Below the pieces are notes generated by a model, which worked only from the letters and a program-made list of their open reading frames with translations, searched no databases and was not told the origin of the DNA. The translations under genes were made by a program, and so were the position numbers. Below, in pieces: positions 1 through 11,918 of a stretch of 64,000 bases of DNA. The stretch covers positions 9,040,501-9,104,500 of the forward strand of contig NC_134119.1 in the NCBI RefSeq assembly GCF_040939455.1, written 5' to 3'. Origin of the DNA: Microcebus murinus. Lineage: Eukaryota > Chordata > Mammalia > Primates > Cheirogaleidae. The stretch's first letter is position 1; each line of letters begins with the position of its first letter.

Positions 1-688
1 AGAACTAAACCCCTCTGAAGGAGCAGCTCAAAGAATCTCACAAAGGAAAATGCTGTGCACTCGGTGTGGCCCTGGATAAATTAGACATTCATGTGGTGAG
101 AGGTTTAAAAGTGAACGGCGGATTATAGGATCGAGGCCAGAGAACGTCAAGGTCAGGTGGAAAAGGGAAGACGTCGACATGGCCTATTGCATTGCGTGTG
201 GCACCACCTACCTGGCGGAACTGGGAATTAGGTTTGGGGAGGACTGGCCCCTGGTTTCTCATTGATTCCCATGCGTCTTCACTTTTGTGGGCGGGAAATT
301 CTACTGACAGGTCAAATGTTAACATGGAATAAGAGAAGGCTAAAGGTGCAAAACTGAGCGAATCACAGCAATGGCACTTCTGTTCTGTAAAGGTAGTTTT
401 CTGTGTTTGTCATGTTGAAAGCCCAGGAAGGGGACCATGGAAAACCACATGGAGAAAGGGTGAGAGCTCTTCAGTCAACTGCATGTAGAATGTGGAACTG
501 GTAGCTATTGGGGAAAACAACACTTATTATCTAAGTTTTTTTTTTTCTAAGAGGAAGAAAGAGACAATTCAGGAAAGATGGAGTTTCAAATTGCTTCCCT
601 GGAATTAAGGACAAACTAGAACTCCCCTCATGATAATCTTCTAAATCTAGATACTTAGGAGTCTCTATTACTGGAGCAAGCTCTAGCA
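1..688. other. unassigned non-coding sequence
   Basis: I see no gene or recognisable repeat here. A short T run lies near 537-548. The only open frame of note (78 codons, minus strand) has no recognisable protein features. Confidence 0.5.
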
Positions 689-912
689 CAGGGTCCCCAG
701 TCTTGCTATTATTGACATTTGGGGCCAGATGATTCTTGGTTGTGTGGCACTGTCTTGTATATAAATGTTTACTACCATCCCTGGCCTCTGCCCCCTAGGG
801 ACCTGAGCCCATTCCCAACCCAGGTGCAACCTAAAATGTCCAGAAATTGCTAAGTGTCCCTGGGGTGGAGGGAGAGGGGGGGAGCAAAATCACCTCTAGT
901 TAGAATCCACTG
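689..912 (-). mobile_element. MER5-type hAT MITE (Charlie group)
   Basis: The sequence has the MER5 hallmarks in reverse orientation: a block close to 'attgacatttggggccagat' near the left end, the central 'ctggcctctgccccctag', and a right end about bases to 'ccactg'. MER5 elements are short non-autonomous hAT transposons of early eutherian age. This copy is heavily diverged and inactive. Confidence 0.75.
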
Positions 913-1075
913 GACAACAGTCAGATAGACCTGAGTTTCATTTTCAGATTCTCCATTTTCTTATCTGTACAATGGGGATAAATATCAGTGACCTCAAAGA
1001 GTTTTGGGATGTACTTAATAGATGAGGAATGCCAAAACGTAAGGACAGTTGTGGCACATAGTAAGGACTTCATAC
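913..1075 (+). repeat. MIR SINE fragment
   Basis: The core 'ttatctgtacaatggggata' and the downstream 'ggcacatagtaagg' match the conserved 3' half of MIR, an ancient tRNA-derived SINE. It directly abuts the MER5 copy. Confidence 0.7.
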
Positions 1076-1539
1076 ATTTTAGCCATCACTACTACTATTG
1101 TTATTGTTGTTATCTACCGACCATGGCTCAGGCACATAATGCCACACTCTCAATATTAGTTTTAACTTTTTTAAAACAATTTAAAGAAAAATCCGTTTTT
1201 CTCCATATGACATTATGTCTCATCCCTGCTGATGAGGAATAAATGTATCTCTCACCAGGTAATTTCTTACAGGTAAGTTCAAGGCCCTTGAATTTTCTTA
1301 ACCTCACACTAAAATCAACTTGAGCATTAAGGATGTCTTCTGATATTTGCCTTCTCTAAGGGGGAAAAAAAAGAGAAATGTTCATTTTTTCTCATCTTCA
1401 AGTCAGTTTTCAAATGAAGCCGTAGATGAATGTCACGCACACCAATTATCTAATTGTGAAACTGATCTTCACTTAAAGCATCCATGTTTTTGACATAAAT
1501 AGTCATGAGTGGTAAGTTTTTAGCGTGATTGTTAGGCTG
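1076..1539. other. unassigned A+T-rich sequence
   Basis: No gene or confident repeat is visible. Short A-rich runs and an ATT/GTT-rich patch near 1090-1110 are the only texture. Confidence 0.45.
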
Positions 1540-1815
1540 ATTGCTGAGTTCCACACACCAGAGGCTAAAAGGAGGAGTAAGTTCAAGAAATCTATTGTAC
1601 GGTGTGGTGACGACAGTTAACAACCATACATTGTATTCTTGAAAAATGCTAACAGAGTGGATGTTAAGTGTTCTCACCACAAAAATGATAGCTATGTGAG
1701 GTAATGCATTTGTTATTAGCTAGATTTAGCTATTCCACAATGCACATATACTTCAAAACATCATGCTGCACACAATAAATACGTATAATTTTATATGTCA
1801 TTAAAAAAATAAATA
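1540..1815 (+). mobile_element. L1 3' end (L1MA/L1M-like)
   Basis: Characteristic L1 3'UTR phrases are present in order: 'agttcaagaaatctattgta', 'tgtattcttgaaaaatgcta', 'aagtgttctcaccac' and 'atcatgctgcacacaataaa', followed by an A-rich tail. It is a 5'-truncated, non-coding mid-age L1 fragment. Confidence 0.8.
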
Positions 1816-2261
1816 AATTTGAAAAATAAAGTGGTTTTAGCCCAGAAAAAAAAAAAAGAAAAAAGAAAATACAGTAACAGCTTTCAGTTGAAGAAAAATA
1901 CTTTAACTCAATTAAAATAAATTATTGCCTCAATGTTGGCCCTACATAGTCACCAACCTGTGTGTTAGAATTAGTGGTCTTGTGACAGATCAGAAAGGAG
2001 TACAGAAAAGAATTATTTTGTTTTTAGTTCTTCCATGACTGATTTTATTTTGTTTTGATTTAAACTTAAGAAGAGATATGAATAAAAGAATATGAATGCG
2101 TCTCTAACTTGGGAACAAATCTTTTTTCCTATATGTGAACTCTACAGGTAAGCTTGCCAACAAATAGCAAAACTGTGCAGGTCAACAGAGTATTTCCATG
2201 CAAAACAATTAGATACATGGAAATCCTAAAATGCACACCAAAATATATATATATATATATT
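1816..2261. other. unassigned sequence with A-rich run and (AT)n
   Basis: An A-rich run lies near 1846-1870 and an (AT)n microsatellite of about 20 bases near 2241-2261. No gene is visible. Confidence 0.5.
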
Positions 2262-2500
2262 GCATCAAGGTTAAAGGTTGGCTAACTTTTTCTGTAAAGG
2301 ACCAGATAGTAAATATTTCAGACATGTGGGCTGTATAGTCTCTGTTGCAATACTCAACTCTGTTGCAGCACAAAATCAGCCAAAAATAATATGCAAACAA
2401 ATGGGTGTGGCCATGTTCCAATAAAACTTTATTTACAAAAAAGGCAGCAAGTTGCATTTGACCCAAAGGCCCTAGCTTGCTGACTTCTGATTGAGGTCAT
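2262..2500 (+). mobile_element. MER3-type hAT MITE
   Basis: The phrase 'ggttggctaactttttctgt', then 'aaaggaccagatagtaaata' and 'ccaataaaactttatttaca' match the MER3 consensus as I recall it. It is a non-autonomous hAT remnant. The family name is from memory. Confidence 0.7.
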
Positions 2501-4029
2501 ACCCCAATAATTGGCTTATCCTCAAAATCACTGGTCTTCATTATGTATCTCTGTCCTTTCAGTGCATCGAAGACCCTTTCTGTGAAAATGCCCTTAGGGA
2601 AATGATAAATACATAGAGGCCTTTTCATGTTCATAGGACTCGACAGAGTGATCGAGAAGGCTGCTCATTTTAACAAAATTATTTCAATGTCTTTGCAGAC
2701 TAAATAAGCCTTGTATGCAGCAGCACATTTAATTTAATTTTTCCCCTCCAAAAATAAAAAGCAGTTGCTTCAGGAAATTCCATCACTCAGCGCTGAGAGG
2801 AAGCTCCTTCATGTCTTCAGGGCTGCAGTAATTACTGGCAAAGAACCCCCGATGAGAGCTCCTTGAAAAATGGAAAATGTACCCAAAGAACTAATAAAAA
2901 CCCAGTCAATTGCTGTTAGATATTTCTAAATAAGATGCAGGGAGGAGAGGAGGAGAATTACAGGGTTGCAGCATGCACCCACTCCAAAGTCAGAGGAAAA
3001 GACTTAAAGATGTTGATTGTGAGCAAAGAGCCTTGGGAGTACCACTGAGGGGGATTTGGAATTTTTCCTGGGATGTGGGTTTGGAATATAGTTCATAGCC
3101 ATATTATATAAAGGTTAATTCTACAGGTCAGGATAGCAAGAAGACAGAAGATGGAAAAATGTCATAATCTTAGAATCAGCTGTGCACATTGATATAGTTT
3201 ACTATTTAAAACCATGCACGGACAAAAGGGAGGAAGCAAGGAAGGAAAAAAGGAGGGAGGGAAGGAGGGAAGGAAGGTAGGAAAGGGAGGGAGCAGAGTG
3301 GATTTAATCCTTATACACATTCTTGAAGGATTATTACCTGCCGGTCATCACGAAGGGTATACATTGATAAAACAGATTTAACCCCTCCCCTTCTGGAGTT
3401 TACAACTTAGTAAGGAAGAGAGGTGATAAGCAATTATATATGTAAAAATAAAATTGTATGCATGCATTGTGATAAATATAAAGGGAACTAAATGGATGCA
3501 GTATTAGGTAAAAATTATATACGCAATAGATAAAATGGTCAAGGAAATCTCTCTAAAGAGGTGACAATTAAGGTAATACCTAAAGATTAAATTGCAGTAG
3601 TTATTATTAATAGTACTGATACCATTATCATTCATTAAATCTAGGGTAAAATTACAAGTGCATAATTCAAAAACATTTATAAAATTCAACTGTAATAATT
3701 ATTTTGCATAAAAATTAAACTTAGTAATTATCCGTGCATTCAATATACAATTACTGAGTACCAATGTAAATCCATTCAACCAACTGTTGGTTTTACATCT
3801 TGAAATGAACATGAAAAACGTGTGAATCAACCAAAATGAAACAATTCTTACAAATGTCCATAGAAGAAAGAACATATAAATATATGTATGTATTTGTAAA
3901 TCTCTTTGTATTTCTACCACGAACCTTCCAAGTTTGTTTCAAATTTCCTTGCCAACATTAAAGTCATTATTACTCTCTATCACTAAATGACAATAAAATG
4001 ATGTCTTTATTTATTTTGTGAATTTTCTA
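2501..4029. other. unassigned A+T-rich sequence
   Basis: Apart from the purine-rich simple repeat near 3217-3298 I recognise no repeat family or gene. Open frames are short and lack protein-like composition. Confidence 0.45.
3217..3298 (+). repeat. (GGAA)n/(GGGA)n low-complexity tract
   Basis: An interrupted purine tract of GGAA and GGGA units covers about 80 bases. Such GGAA arrays are polymorphic simple repeats. Confidence 0.85.
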
Positions 4030-4165
4030 ATTCCCTGTACTAGAATATAAACTCTCAAAGGACAATGCCATTTTCTACATGTTTCTCCACTGCATCTATA
4101 GTGCTTAGAAGAGTACTTGACACATGCTAGGCACTCAATAAATTGCTGTTGAATGAATGAATCAA
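4030..4165 (+). repeat. L2 LINE 3' end
   Basis: The L2 tail is recognisable: 'gaatataaactctcaaagga', then 'acatgctaggcactcaataa' and 'tgaatgaatgaatc'. It is an ancient non-coding LINE-2 fragment. Confidence 0.8.
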
Positions 4166-5234
4166 TGCATGGATAAATATGTTTGCATTTTACCACACAT
4201 ATTTGCATCACAGAATTGCAATTTCGCACTGGGTTTAGTCAATGTTTTTTAACACACTGACACTTATAATCAAGACTCGGAGTTTTACTTATGCTAACAA
4301 ATGCTGATTCTTCCTAATATACAGTATTGCTTTTCCCAGCTCTGAATATTAGCTCCTCATTCAATCTTTATGACATATATTTCTGAATAAATAAATAGGG
4401 TCCCATGTGTAGTAGTAGTGTCTATTGTAAAATGGATCACTATTATTCTATTTCATTAGGGGCTGGATACAGGATTAGAAACCTTCTGGGAAATACAGAA
4501 CCATGACAAGACCATACAGATAATTATGAATGGAACCAAACTCTGACAAAGCACATGAGTCTCCACATGGCCAAAGCCCCTGAAAGGGTCAAACAAAAAA
4601 GGGGGGAGATCATAAGTAGATAGCATGGTCAATACACCTGGGTGAGGGGCCTTTGCAATGGAAAGATATTCATGAAGAACCAGTCCTTGCTGAATGGGCA
4701 TGTTTCAGTCATTCTGGCAACCAGAACTGCAACCCCATCTCTTGAATAAGATACTGCTGCTCTAGCAGATCAAACGAACCATTAATGACACCAACTAACC
4801 TATGTAATCCTCATTCGTACCACTTTATCACCTTCCATATACTCCGTGTGATACATTACCCATTCTATTAATTGTTAACATACACTAGAGTCAAGATCTT
4901 TTATTATGTGAGGTCATCAGTCAATGATAACAGAGATATTGATGAATTAGACTCCTCATCAGAAGTTGAACATTTCCATTCAGGGTGATACATGGACTCT
5001 TAAAACATACTCAATAATATTGAGTCTTGGTCTTCTGTAGCTTTTCTCTGAGTATGCATTTAGACCTTTATACATCTCGCTACCCATCCCCCCCAATTCA
5101 TTAAACATTCAGCATCAATTTTCTACTCTACAGGCCAGAACCATGTTTATCTTGTTCCCTGTGGGGCCCCTATTGCAAGGACCTAGCACACCATAGGAGC
5201 TCTGCACACTCTTGAGATTGAAAGTACATAAATG
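4166..5234. other. unassigned sequence, possible L2 scrap at its end
   Basis: No gene is visible. Around 5130-5200 the wording resembles a worn L2 3' end, but it is too diverged for me to annotate firmly. Confidence 0.4.
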
Positions 5235-5870
5235 AGGAAGTGGTAGGAAGAATTCTAAGACAGCCCCCATTACCTCCATCCCTGGAGTTATTCTGTTGAT
5301 AATGTTATATTACGTGGCAAAAGGATTTTGCAAATGTAATTAAGGCTAATAATCAGTTGACCTGAAGACAAGATTATCTGGATAAACCTAATCTAATTAT
5401 GCAAGAAATTTAAAAGCAGAGAGTTTTCTATGGCTGAGAGCAGAATGGGAAGTCAGAGAGTTTCAAAGGCCAAGGAGGATTCAAAGCACCTTTACTGACT
5501 TTGAAGATGAAAGGGGTCACAAGAGGATCAGAAAGTGGTCTCTGGGACCCAAAGTGACTGCTGGACAACAGCCAGCAGGAAGCCACAGTCCTACAACCAC
5601 AAGGAACCGAGCTCTGCCAATAGCCTGAATAAGCCTGAATAATAGCTCTGCCAATAGCCTGAATCCTCTTGTGAGAGGATTCTTCCCCCAGGGCCCCAGA
5701 GAAGATCCCACCCCAGCTGACACCTTGATTTCAACCTGTGAGACCCTAAGTGCAGAACACAGTTGAGCCCACCTAGACTTCTGACCTGCAGAGCTGTGAT
5801 ATAATAGATGTACATTCTTTTAAGCCAGCAAGTTTGTGATAATCTGTTATGCAACATAGATAACTAATAT
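5235..5870 (+). mobile_element. MLT1-type MaLR solo LTR
   Basis: An MLT1 pattern runs through the segment: 'aaggattttgcaaatgtaat', 'gacaccttgatttcaacctg', 'tgagaccctaagtgcagaac' and the end 'gataactaata'. MaLR LTRs are ancient ERVL-related elements. No internal region is visible, so it is a solo LTR. A local duplication at 5611-5664 makes it longer than usual. Confidence 0.75.
5611..5664 (+). repeat. short local duplication inside the LTR
   Basis: The 20-mer 'gctctgccaatagcctgaat' occurs twice, separated by 'aagcctgaataata'. It is a small local duplication inside the MLT1 LTR. Confidence 0.85.
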
Positions 5871-6399
5871 GGGGGAGGGGTGAAGTTGATGGTATCAGTG
5901 ACAGTAAAATATTTTAACCTTCTAAAATCCTTACATAAAAACAAACATACAAACTAAATTCTAAAACCAAAGATTCGTGGACAATATATGCTAAAAAAAA
6001 AAAAAAAAAAAAACAGGTAACAAGGAGTTTCTACAAACTCCATATTCCAAGTTGGGGGACAGGGACAAGAGCACCAAGTCCTCAAGAGGTCAGACACTCT
6101 GCTCAGAGGAAGCAGAGGCAAGAAATGGGATGTCCGCAGACTTGAGAGTGGTAGAAACCCTAAAGAACTGATAGGAACTCACTGGAAAAGATAGTGGGCC
6201 AGTCTGAGGCAGCAGGCAAAACTGGGAATGCTCTGACTACTCTAACAGAGGCCAGTGTGAGTTCCAAAAGGGCAGGAGCCGACCAGGCCACACAGGTTCT
6301 CAGTGGCAATAGCCAAAGTCTGCTCCCAGTACTGGGCCCCACACTGAGGAGAAACTACTGGGAAGAGAATCAAAACTGAAGGTTCAGATAAAAATTGGA
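5871..6399. other. unassigned, possibly HAL1 5' region; poly(A) run
   Basis: A pure A run of about 21 bases lies near 5992-6013. The following 400 bases have no repeat I can name and could be the 5' part of the HAL1 element that follows. Short open frames occur on both strands and look fortuitous. Confidence 0.4.
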
Positions 6400-7547
6400 A
6401 AGAGGAAGGTGGTTTTGGAAAACCAGCCAGAAAAATCTCAGAAAGCAAGTCACTGTGTTTGTAAACACTAAATGAAAACAGATGAGGAAGCTCTATGAGA
6501 TCAGAAAAATTATCCTGAACCACATTTCCTTCAAAAGTTCAGGACAACTAATTTCACTTAACAATGATGACAGAAAAGTATTGAGTTCACATCCCTTGCA
6601 AAATTATAAGAGAAAAAAAAAGAAAACTAGGAACCAATAACATGCTTATAGACATGAAAACATGCCAGAAAAGTATGTCTACAAACAGATGAAAACTGTA
6701 GCATACAATAACATGTATACAAGATCTGAAAACACAGCACAAATCAGAAGTAGATTACTCAGAAATGAGGTGAAAGAACACATGAAATATTTAGAAATAA
6801 AAAATATCATTAAGAAAATGAAATTGAAGCTAGGAGAAAAATGCAAGATTAAAAATATAATAAATACAAGAAGAAAGGAACACAATATACAATGCCTTAA
6901 TGTAATAAAAGATTTAAAAATAAAATTTTTTAAAATTAAAAGAAAATGAAGAATTTTAAGAGAAAGTGCCAAATATCGAAGATAGGCAGTAAAGATTCAA
7001 AAATACATGGAAAAGAAGAATCCTTGAAGACATAAAACCAATGCAAGGGAACAGAACAAAGACCACGATATATAAAATAAGAAAACTGTACTGAAATTAA
7101 AAAAAAATAGATTTAAAAATGTATAGTGAAAAGACACACCAATGTATGGAGAATAGTAACCCGGAATAACAATCTCCAAGATACATTCAAATAAAATCTA
7201 TTGGACTTTCAAGCAAAAGGAATATTAATTAGACATTTAAGCAAAGAGAGAGAACTATTTATAACAAAAAATTACTGTTATGAAACTTGTGACAGCAACA
7301 CTTTATGCCACAAGCAAATGGAGTACCATATTTAAGATATTCAAGGAAAGAAAATGTGAGTCAAGGATTTTTATATCCAGCAAAACTAACTTCCAAGTAT
7401 ATAGGGCACAAAGTATTACCAACACACAAGAACTCAGAGCAAAAATCAGAACCCCCATGAACCACAAATTTCAAGTGAGAAGATGGAGACAAGAGGCATA
7501 AGTCCTGGGTGGATAAGACTATGCAAAAGATGCAAAGGAAAGAAATC
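6400..7547 (+). mobile_element. HAL1 (half-L1), first part
   Basis: A-rich sequence with decayed ORF1-like coiled-coil coding is followed by the HAL1-type phrase 'caaggatttttatatccagc' near 7360. HAL1 elements are L1 relatives that keep ORF1 and lack ORF2. A 95-codon frame at 6662-6949, rich in K, I and N, is the residue of that ORF and is not functional. The element resumes after the inserted LTR at 8366. Confidence 0.65.
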
Positions 7548-7591
7548 TGGCATTGTATCTTTCCAAAATTCATGTGTTGAAACTTAATCAC

Positions 7592-7676
7592 TGAAAAGGC
7601 AACACACATAACCTAAACATTTGTACCCCCATAATATGTTGAAATAAAAAAAAAAGAAAGAAAGAAAGAAAAAAAA
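7592..7676 (+). mobile_element. 85-bp 5'-truncated L1 insertion
   Basis: Only the last 50 or so bases of an L1 3'UTR ('aacatttgtacccccataat') plus an A/AAAG-rich tail are present. The 13-base sequence 'gaaacttaatcac' flanks it exactly at 7579-7591 and 7677-7689. That is a perfect target-site duplication, as expected from L1 reverse transcription at the target. It splits the MST LTR, so it is younger than that LTR. Confidence 0.85.
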
Positions 7677-7962
7677 GAAACTTAATCACCAAGGTGATGG
7701 CCTTAGAGGGTGAGACTTCTGGAATGTAATGAGGCCTTTGAGAGCTATACCCTCATGAAAGGGATTAATGCCCTTATAAAGGGGACCTGAAGGAGCTTAG
7801 CCCTTTTTGCCCTGCTGCCAGGTGAGGGCACATTAAAGTTACCATCTCTGAGGAACAGATCCTTACCAGACACAAATCTGCTAGAGCTTTGACCTTGGAC
7901 TTCCCATCATCTAGAACTGTGAGCAATCAATGTCTATTATTTATATATGAACCACTGTAAGG

Positions 7963-8320
7963 CTACGGTCCCCAACTCCCAGGGTGTAGACCAGTAGCGC
8001 CCTGTGGCCTATTAGGAACCAGGCCGCACAGCAGGAGGTAGCAGCAGGCAAGTGAGTGAAGCTTCATCTGTTATTACAGCTGCTTCCCATCACTCGAATC
8101 ACTGCCCGAGCTCCGCCTCCTGTCAGATCAGCGGTGGCATTAGAATCTGCATTATGGTGAGTTGGATAATTATTTCATTATATATTATAAATAACAGAAA
8201 TAAAGTGCACAATAAATGTAATGTGCTTGAATCATCCCTAAACCATCTCTCACCCCAGTGCATGGAAAAACTGTCTTCCATGAAACTGGTTCCTGGTGCC
8301 AAAAAGGTTGGGGACCACTG
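7963..8320 (+). mobile_element. MER1-type (MER1B-like) hAT MITE
   Basis: The left end 'ggtccccaactcccagggtg', the central 'gctccgcctcctgtcagatc' and the right end 'aaggttggggaccactg' match MER1B as I recall it. The inverted ends pair (GGTCCCCAAC with GTTGGGGACC). Flanks 'ctgtaagg' (7955-7962) and 'ctctaagg' (8321-8328) are 8-bp target duplications matching at 7 of 8 bases, which fixes the edges. Confidence 0.88.
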
Positions 8321-8365
8321 CTCTAAGGTATTCTGTTATAGCAGCCTGAACAGACTGAAATGGGC

Positions 8366-9170
8366 ATTGGACGGACTTCAGAATAGAGGAAACTCTCAGC
8401 TGTTCTTGAGAACCCTACCGGAGAACGAGCTTCAGACAATCAAAATTATTAGAGAAGCATCTACATTAGGATACTAAACATACTTATAGATCTAAGACTA
8501 AAGGAGTTAAAGGGGAAAGTGTAGCATGTAATGAGCACATGCTCAGACCACGTAGATACAGTAGAACAATCTTAAAAATAGAAAGGAGTACTGAATAAGG
8601 AAAGCATGTGAAAAATAATTTTAACAGTTTCAAGTAATCATATTGGTAATAATGGCATTAGTATTGTTATTCCAAGGTCATTGTACAATGTGACATAAAG
8701 CAAATGAGTAATTATGAGATATTTTAATTTTATTATTCCCTATGTACTTGAGAACAAAAGTTATCAACAAGGAAGAGAAGGAAATATAGATATAATGTAG
8801 AAGAGGTATGTCAAAGTCCTGAATTTGAGTTGGTAGTATCAGTAGGAACTCACATGGCATTTTATCTTCTTGGCTTGGTATACTGTAAAAGTCTAAAAAC
8901 AATGACCAACCCCATAAAACGAGCATCCACAGTCACCTATCACACAGGTTGTTGTCTTGAAATGCCATTTTGAAAGGGAGGAGGAAAGGCTCCTTCCAGA
9001 TCTGGGACAGAAAATGTGGAAGATGAGTTTATAACATCTTCTCACACCAGAAAACGAAAGACCTACCAGACTTCACAGTCATGTCAGAAGAACTCAGGAG
9101 CCAAACTGAAAAATCTCCCACTGGCAAAAATGCGATATTTGAGCTTTATTGTTATAAGAATAATAAGTGC
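8366..9170 (+). mobile_element. HAL1, continuation after LTR insertion
   Basis: The text resumes with 'agcttcagacaatcaaaatt' and 'attagagaagcatctac', phrases I associate with the HAL1 3' half, and continues as A+T-rich 3'UTR-like sequence. It has the same strand as 6400-7547, so the MaLR LTR inserted into one HAL1 copy. The right edge is uncertain. Confidence 0.5.
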
Positions 9171-9884
9171 AATGAATTAGAACTCATCATATATCTCATT
9201 ATCTTATAATGACACATAATAATAATACTGCTAAATGGCCTCCTTTGGAGGATAACAGAGAAGAAATTCAGCATCTCAAAAACTGATAAAGAAAAATAAT
9301 TGAGCATTTATCTGCCTTTCCTATATGGACTTCCAGGATCTCAAACGAAAAATAAGGCAAAGTGTCTTTTTATAAAAATAAATTGCAAGTTATGCATAAA
9401 AAGGAATTGATTCAATCAGAGTATCTTTGCAAGTCACAATGAATGATCAGATCCAGGCACTGTACCTCACCAGCTGTAGCATCACAGACAGAGAGATGAC
9501 CAAACATTCTGTGCCTGGTGATGAATGAACTTACCCCCACCAAGAGTCTTGCTGGAGAGACTGAACCCACATCTGATCACGTCTCTGGATGTAGCTCTCA
9601 ATTTGCTGGAAGTACAGTGGACAGAGGAGCACGCTGCACTGCACCAAAAGGATGCCACCTCCAAATTCCAGGTTGTGGGAAATTACCGGTTAAATGGCTG
9701 AGTGTTCCACAAACAAACTGCAAAGAAAATAATAGGATAGAAGGAGACCCTGTAGATTAAATAACATTTGAAAGACATGCAATAAAGAAAAGGCAACCCT
9801 AAACTACAGTGTCTAGGGATGAACACCTGGGTGATAAAACCATTTAAAAACTTAAGGAAATTTCACTATCAAAGTTAAGGTTAG
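9171..9884. other. unassigned sequence
   Basis: No recognisable repeat or gene. The 80-codon plus-strand frame at 9518-9760 has no visible domain, signal or homolog. Confidence 0.45.
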
Positions 9885-10078
9885 GAATTGGCAAATTGTG
9901 TCTGCACCAAATATTTTTAAGACTTCGAGAGCCAGGCAGACTACTCAACTGCTCAAATATGCCAGTATAGTGTGAAAGCAGCCACAGACAGTAAATGAAT
10001 GGGTATGGCTGTGTGTGCCAATACAGCTTTATTTACAAAAACAGATGTCAGGCCAATACCTGGCCAAGAGCAGGGCTG
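9885..10078 (+). mobile_element. MER3-type hAT MITE
   Basis: The ordered landmarks 'gaattggcaaattgtgtctg', 'agcagccacagacagtaaat' and 'tacagctttatttacaaaaa' match the copy at 2262-2500. It is diverged and non-coding. Confidence 0.65.
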
Positions 10079-10473
10079 CTTTTGGGGAAAGGGAGTGAAT
10101 AAGAAGTGGGATGGATACATGAAGGCTTTTTGCAGTGGCCAGTAGAGTTCTATTTCTTGAGCTGGGTGTTTGTTTATTATGAGGGTGTTCAGTTTATATT
10201 TTGCATTAAGCTATATAATTCTTTCATGTGATTTTCAATATCAGTGCTTTATTTTAAAATATAAAGGCAAAGTCAAGTGCTTTGTGTAGGGAAAGAATAA
10301 AGATCTGCTATTCAGTTTTCTTATGAACAATAAAAATTGCCTTCCCTTCACATAATGCTTTATCTTCAAAAAAGCCAAGTCAGTCCTGTGGGTGGTGGCC
10401 TCGTGAGAAAGCCCGTGCCGTGGAGACACTCCCAGGATTTGGGTCCTAGCTTCTCCAGTCACTAACTGTGTGG
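10079..10473. other. unassigned sequence
   Basis: I see no gene and no repeat I can name. Confidence 0.45.
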
Positions 10474-10908
10474 TCCATTTTAGGTGTCAACTTGGCTGGG
10501 TTACACTATCCAGATATTTGGTCAAACCCCAATCTAAATGTTCCTGTGAAGATATTTCCTAGATGAGACAACCATTTAAACCAGCAGACTTTGAGTTAAG
10601 CAGAAGACTTCTGTCACGTGGGTGGGCCTCATCCAATCAGCCAAAGGCGTTAAGAGAAAGAAGACAGGTCCCCTGAGGAGAGGGAATTTGGCCTCATATG
10701 GCCTTCAGACTCCAGCTGCAACATCAGTTCTTCCCGTCCCCAGCCTGCCGGGCTGCCCTGCAGCACATTTTGGACTCGCCAGTCCCACAATTGCATAGGC
10801 CAGTTCTTTAAAATCTCTCTCTCTATATATATATATATATATAAATACACATAAATACACAATCATCTTATTGGTTCTGTTTCTCCAGAAAACTTTTACT
10901 AATACACT
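10474..10908 (+). mobile_element. ancient solo LTR (family not named)
   Basis: It begins near 'gtgtcaacttggctgggtta', contains 'gggcctcatccaatcagcca' and 'attttggactcgccagtccc', and ends '...ttggttctgtttctccagaa'. The same family occurs in reverse at 43250-43742 and 59728-60192. The TG...CA-like ends and 3' layout fit an ERVL/MaLR-type LTR. I do not recall the Repbase name. An (AT)n run lies near 10824-10843. Confidence 0.65.
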
Positions 10909-11882
10909 AACTGTGTTACCTTCCATCTCTGTGCTCCAGGTGCTTCCTTGGTAAAGTGAGACAGTAACTGTAGCAATTACAAAAAATTAATGTCCCAATG
11001 TCCCAGGAAGGGCTTCCTGCATAGAAGACACAGGCTTCCTGGGAGAAGGCCATGCAGCTTTTCCGCCTTGTCCTGACATCGTAAGAAGATGCCTGGACGA
11101 GTAGCAGCTACCTCGTGACCACAGAGATGAAAACCACATGCTGAGGATTGTGGACAAGCAAACGCGAAGCAGCCCGGGCCCCTGATGTCACCACTTGGCC
11201 GTCACACCTGGTTGTGAGAGAAAACTGCTAAGTTGAGCCAGAAAATTGCTGTGGTTCAACCTGATAAATCTTACTGTAACCTTCACCTTCAGAGTCAAGC
11301 ACAAGACTACAGGCAGAATAATGAGCAAATATACTTTGCTTGGAACGGTACCCCAGATAGGAAGCGCTCAACAGATACGGTTACTGTCATTACCGCTGTG
11401 TGCCGCCCTTCCACGCTGATCTCCGCCAGGGATCTACGCGGCTGCAGCATTAGCTTCAGGTAATGGGATCCTTAGCCCCAAATCCAGAGGAGGAAATTCG
11501 TGTCTCTCCCTCTGGCATCCACCTACGTTCTAGTCTTGGCTCTCAGTGGCCATCAGAAATGCTGATCTGACCTAGATCAGTCGGGGCCCAGGCCTGGTGC
11601 TGAGGGTTGGGGCCCTGTTGTCCAAGTCAGCAAATAGACCTACAGGATTCCCAGTTAAATCTGCATTTCAGATAAACGATGAGTTGTTTTTGTTTTAATA
11701 CGTCCCATGAAACAAAAGTATCACTGTTTATCTGGCGTTCAAATGTAACTGGGTATTTTGCATTTTTTCTGGCAGCCCTATTTGGGGCCCGTTACACACA
11801 AATACCCTAGCTGAGAAAGTGGTGGGAGCTATAATTCTGGGGCTATTTTACCAAAGTCAGGTGAATGTATGCTTGGAGTGGG

Positions 11883-11884
<2 letters not shown>
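10909..11884. other. unassigned sequence, locally GC-richer
   Basis: The 11040-11470 stretch is slightly richer in CpG than its neighbours and holds a 76-codon open frame at 11233-11463 with no recognisable domain. No repeat is identified. Confidence 0.4.

Positions 11885-11918
<34 letters not shown>

Larger units (their letters stand above)
7548..8361 (+). mobile_element. MST-type MaLR LTR, twice interrupted
   Basis: The LTR reads 'aaaattcatgtgttgaaact', then 'gggattaatgcccttataaa', 'gaccttggacttcccatcat' and finally 'ttctgttatagcagcctgaa'. These are the ordered landmarks of MSTA/MSTB LTRs. It interrupts HAL1 and carries two later insertions (7592-7676 and 7963-8320). Without them it is about 370 bases, a normal LTR length. 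Confidence 0.8.

Noticed and set aside
8052..8477. 141-codon frame on the plus strand
   Set aside because: It runs from a MER1-type MITE through the end of an MST LTR into HAL1, so it is a chimera of repeats.
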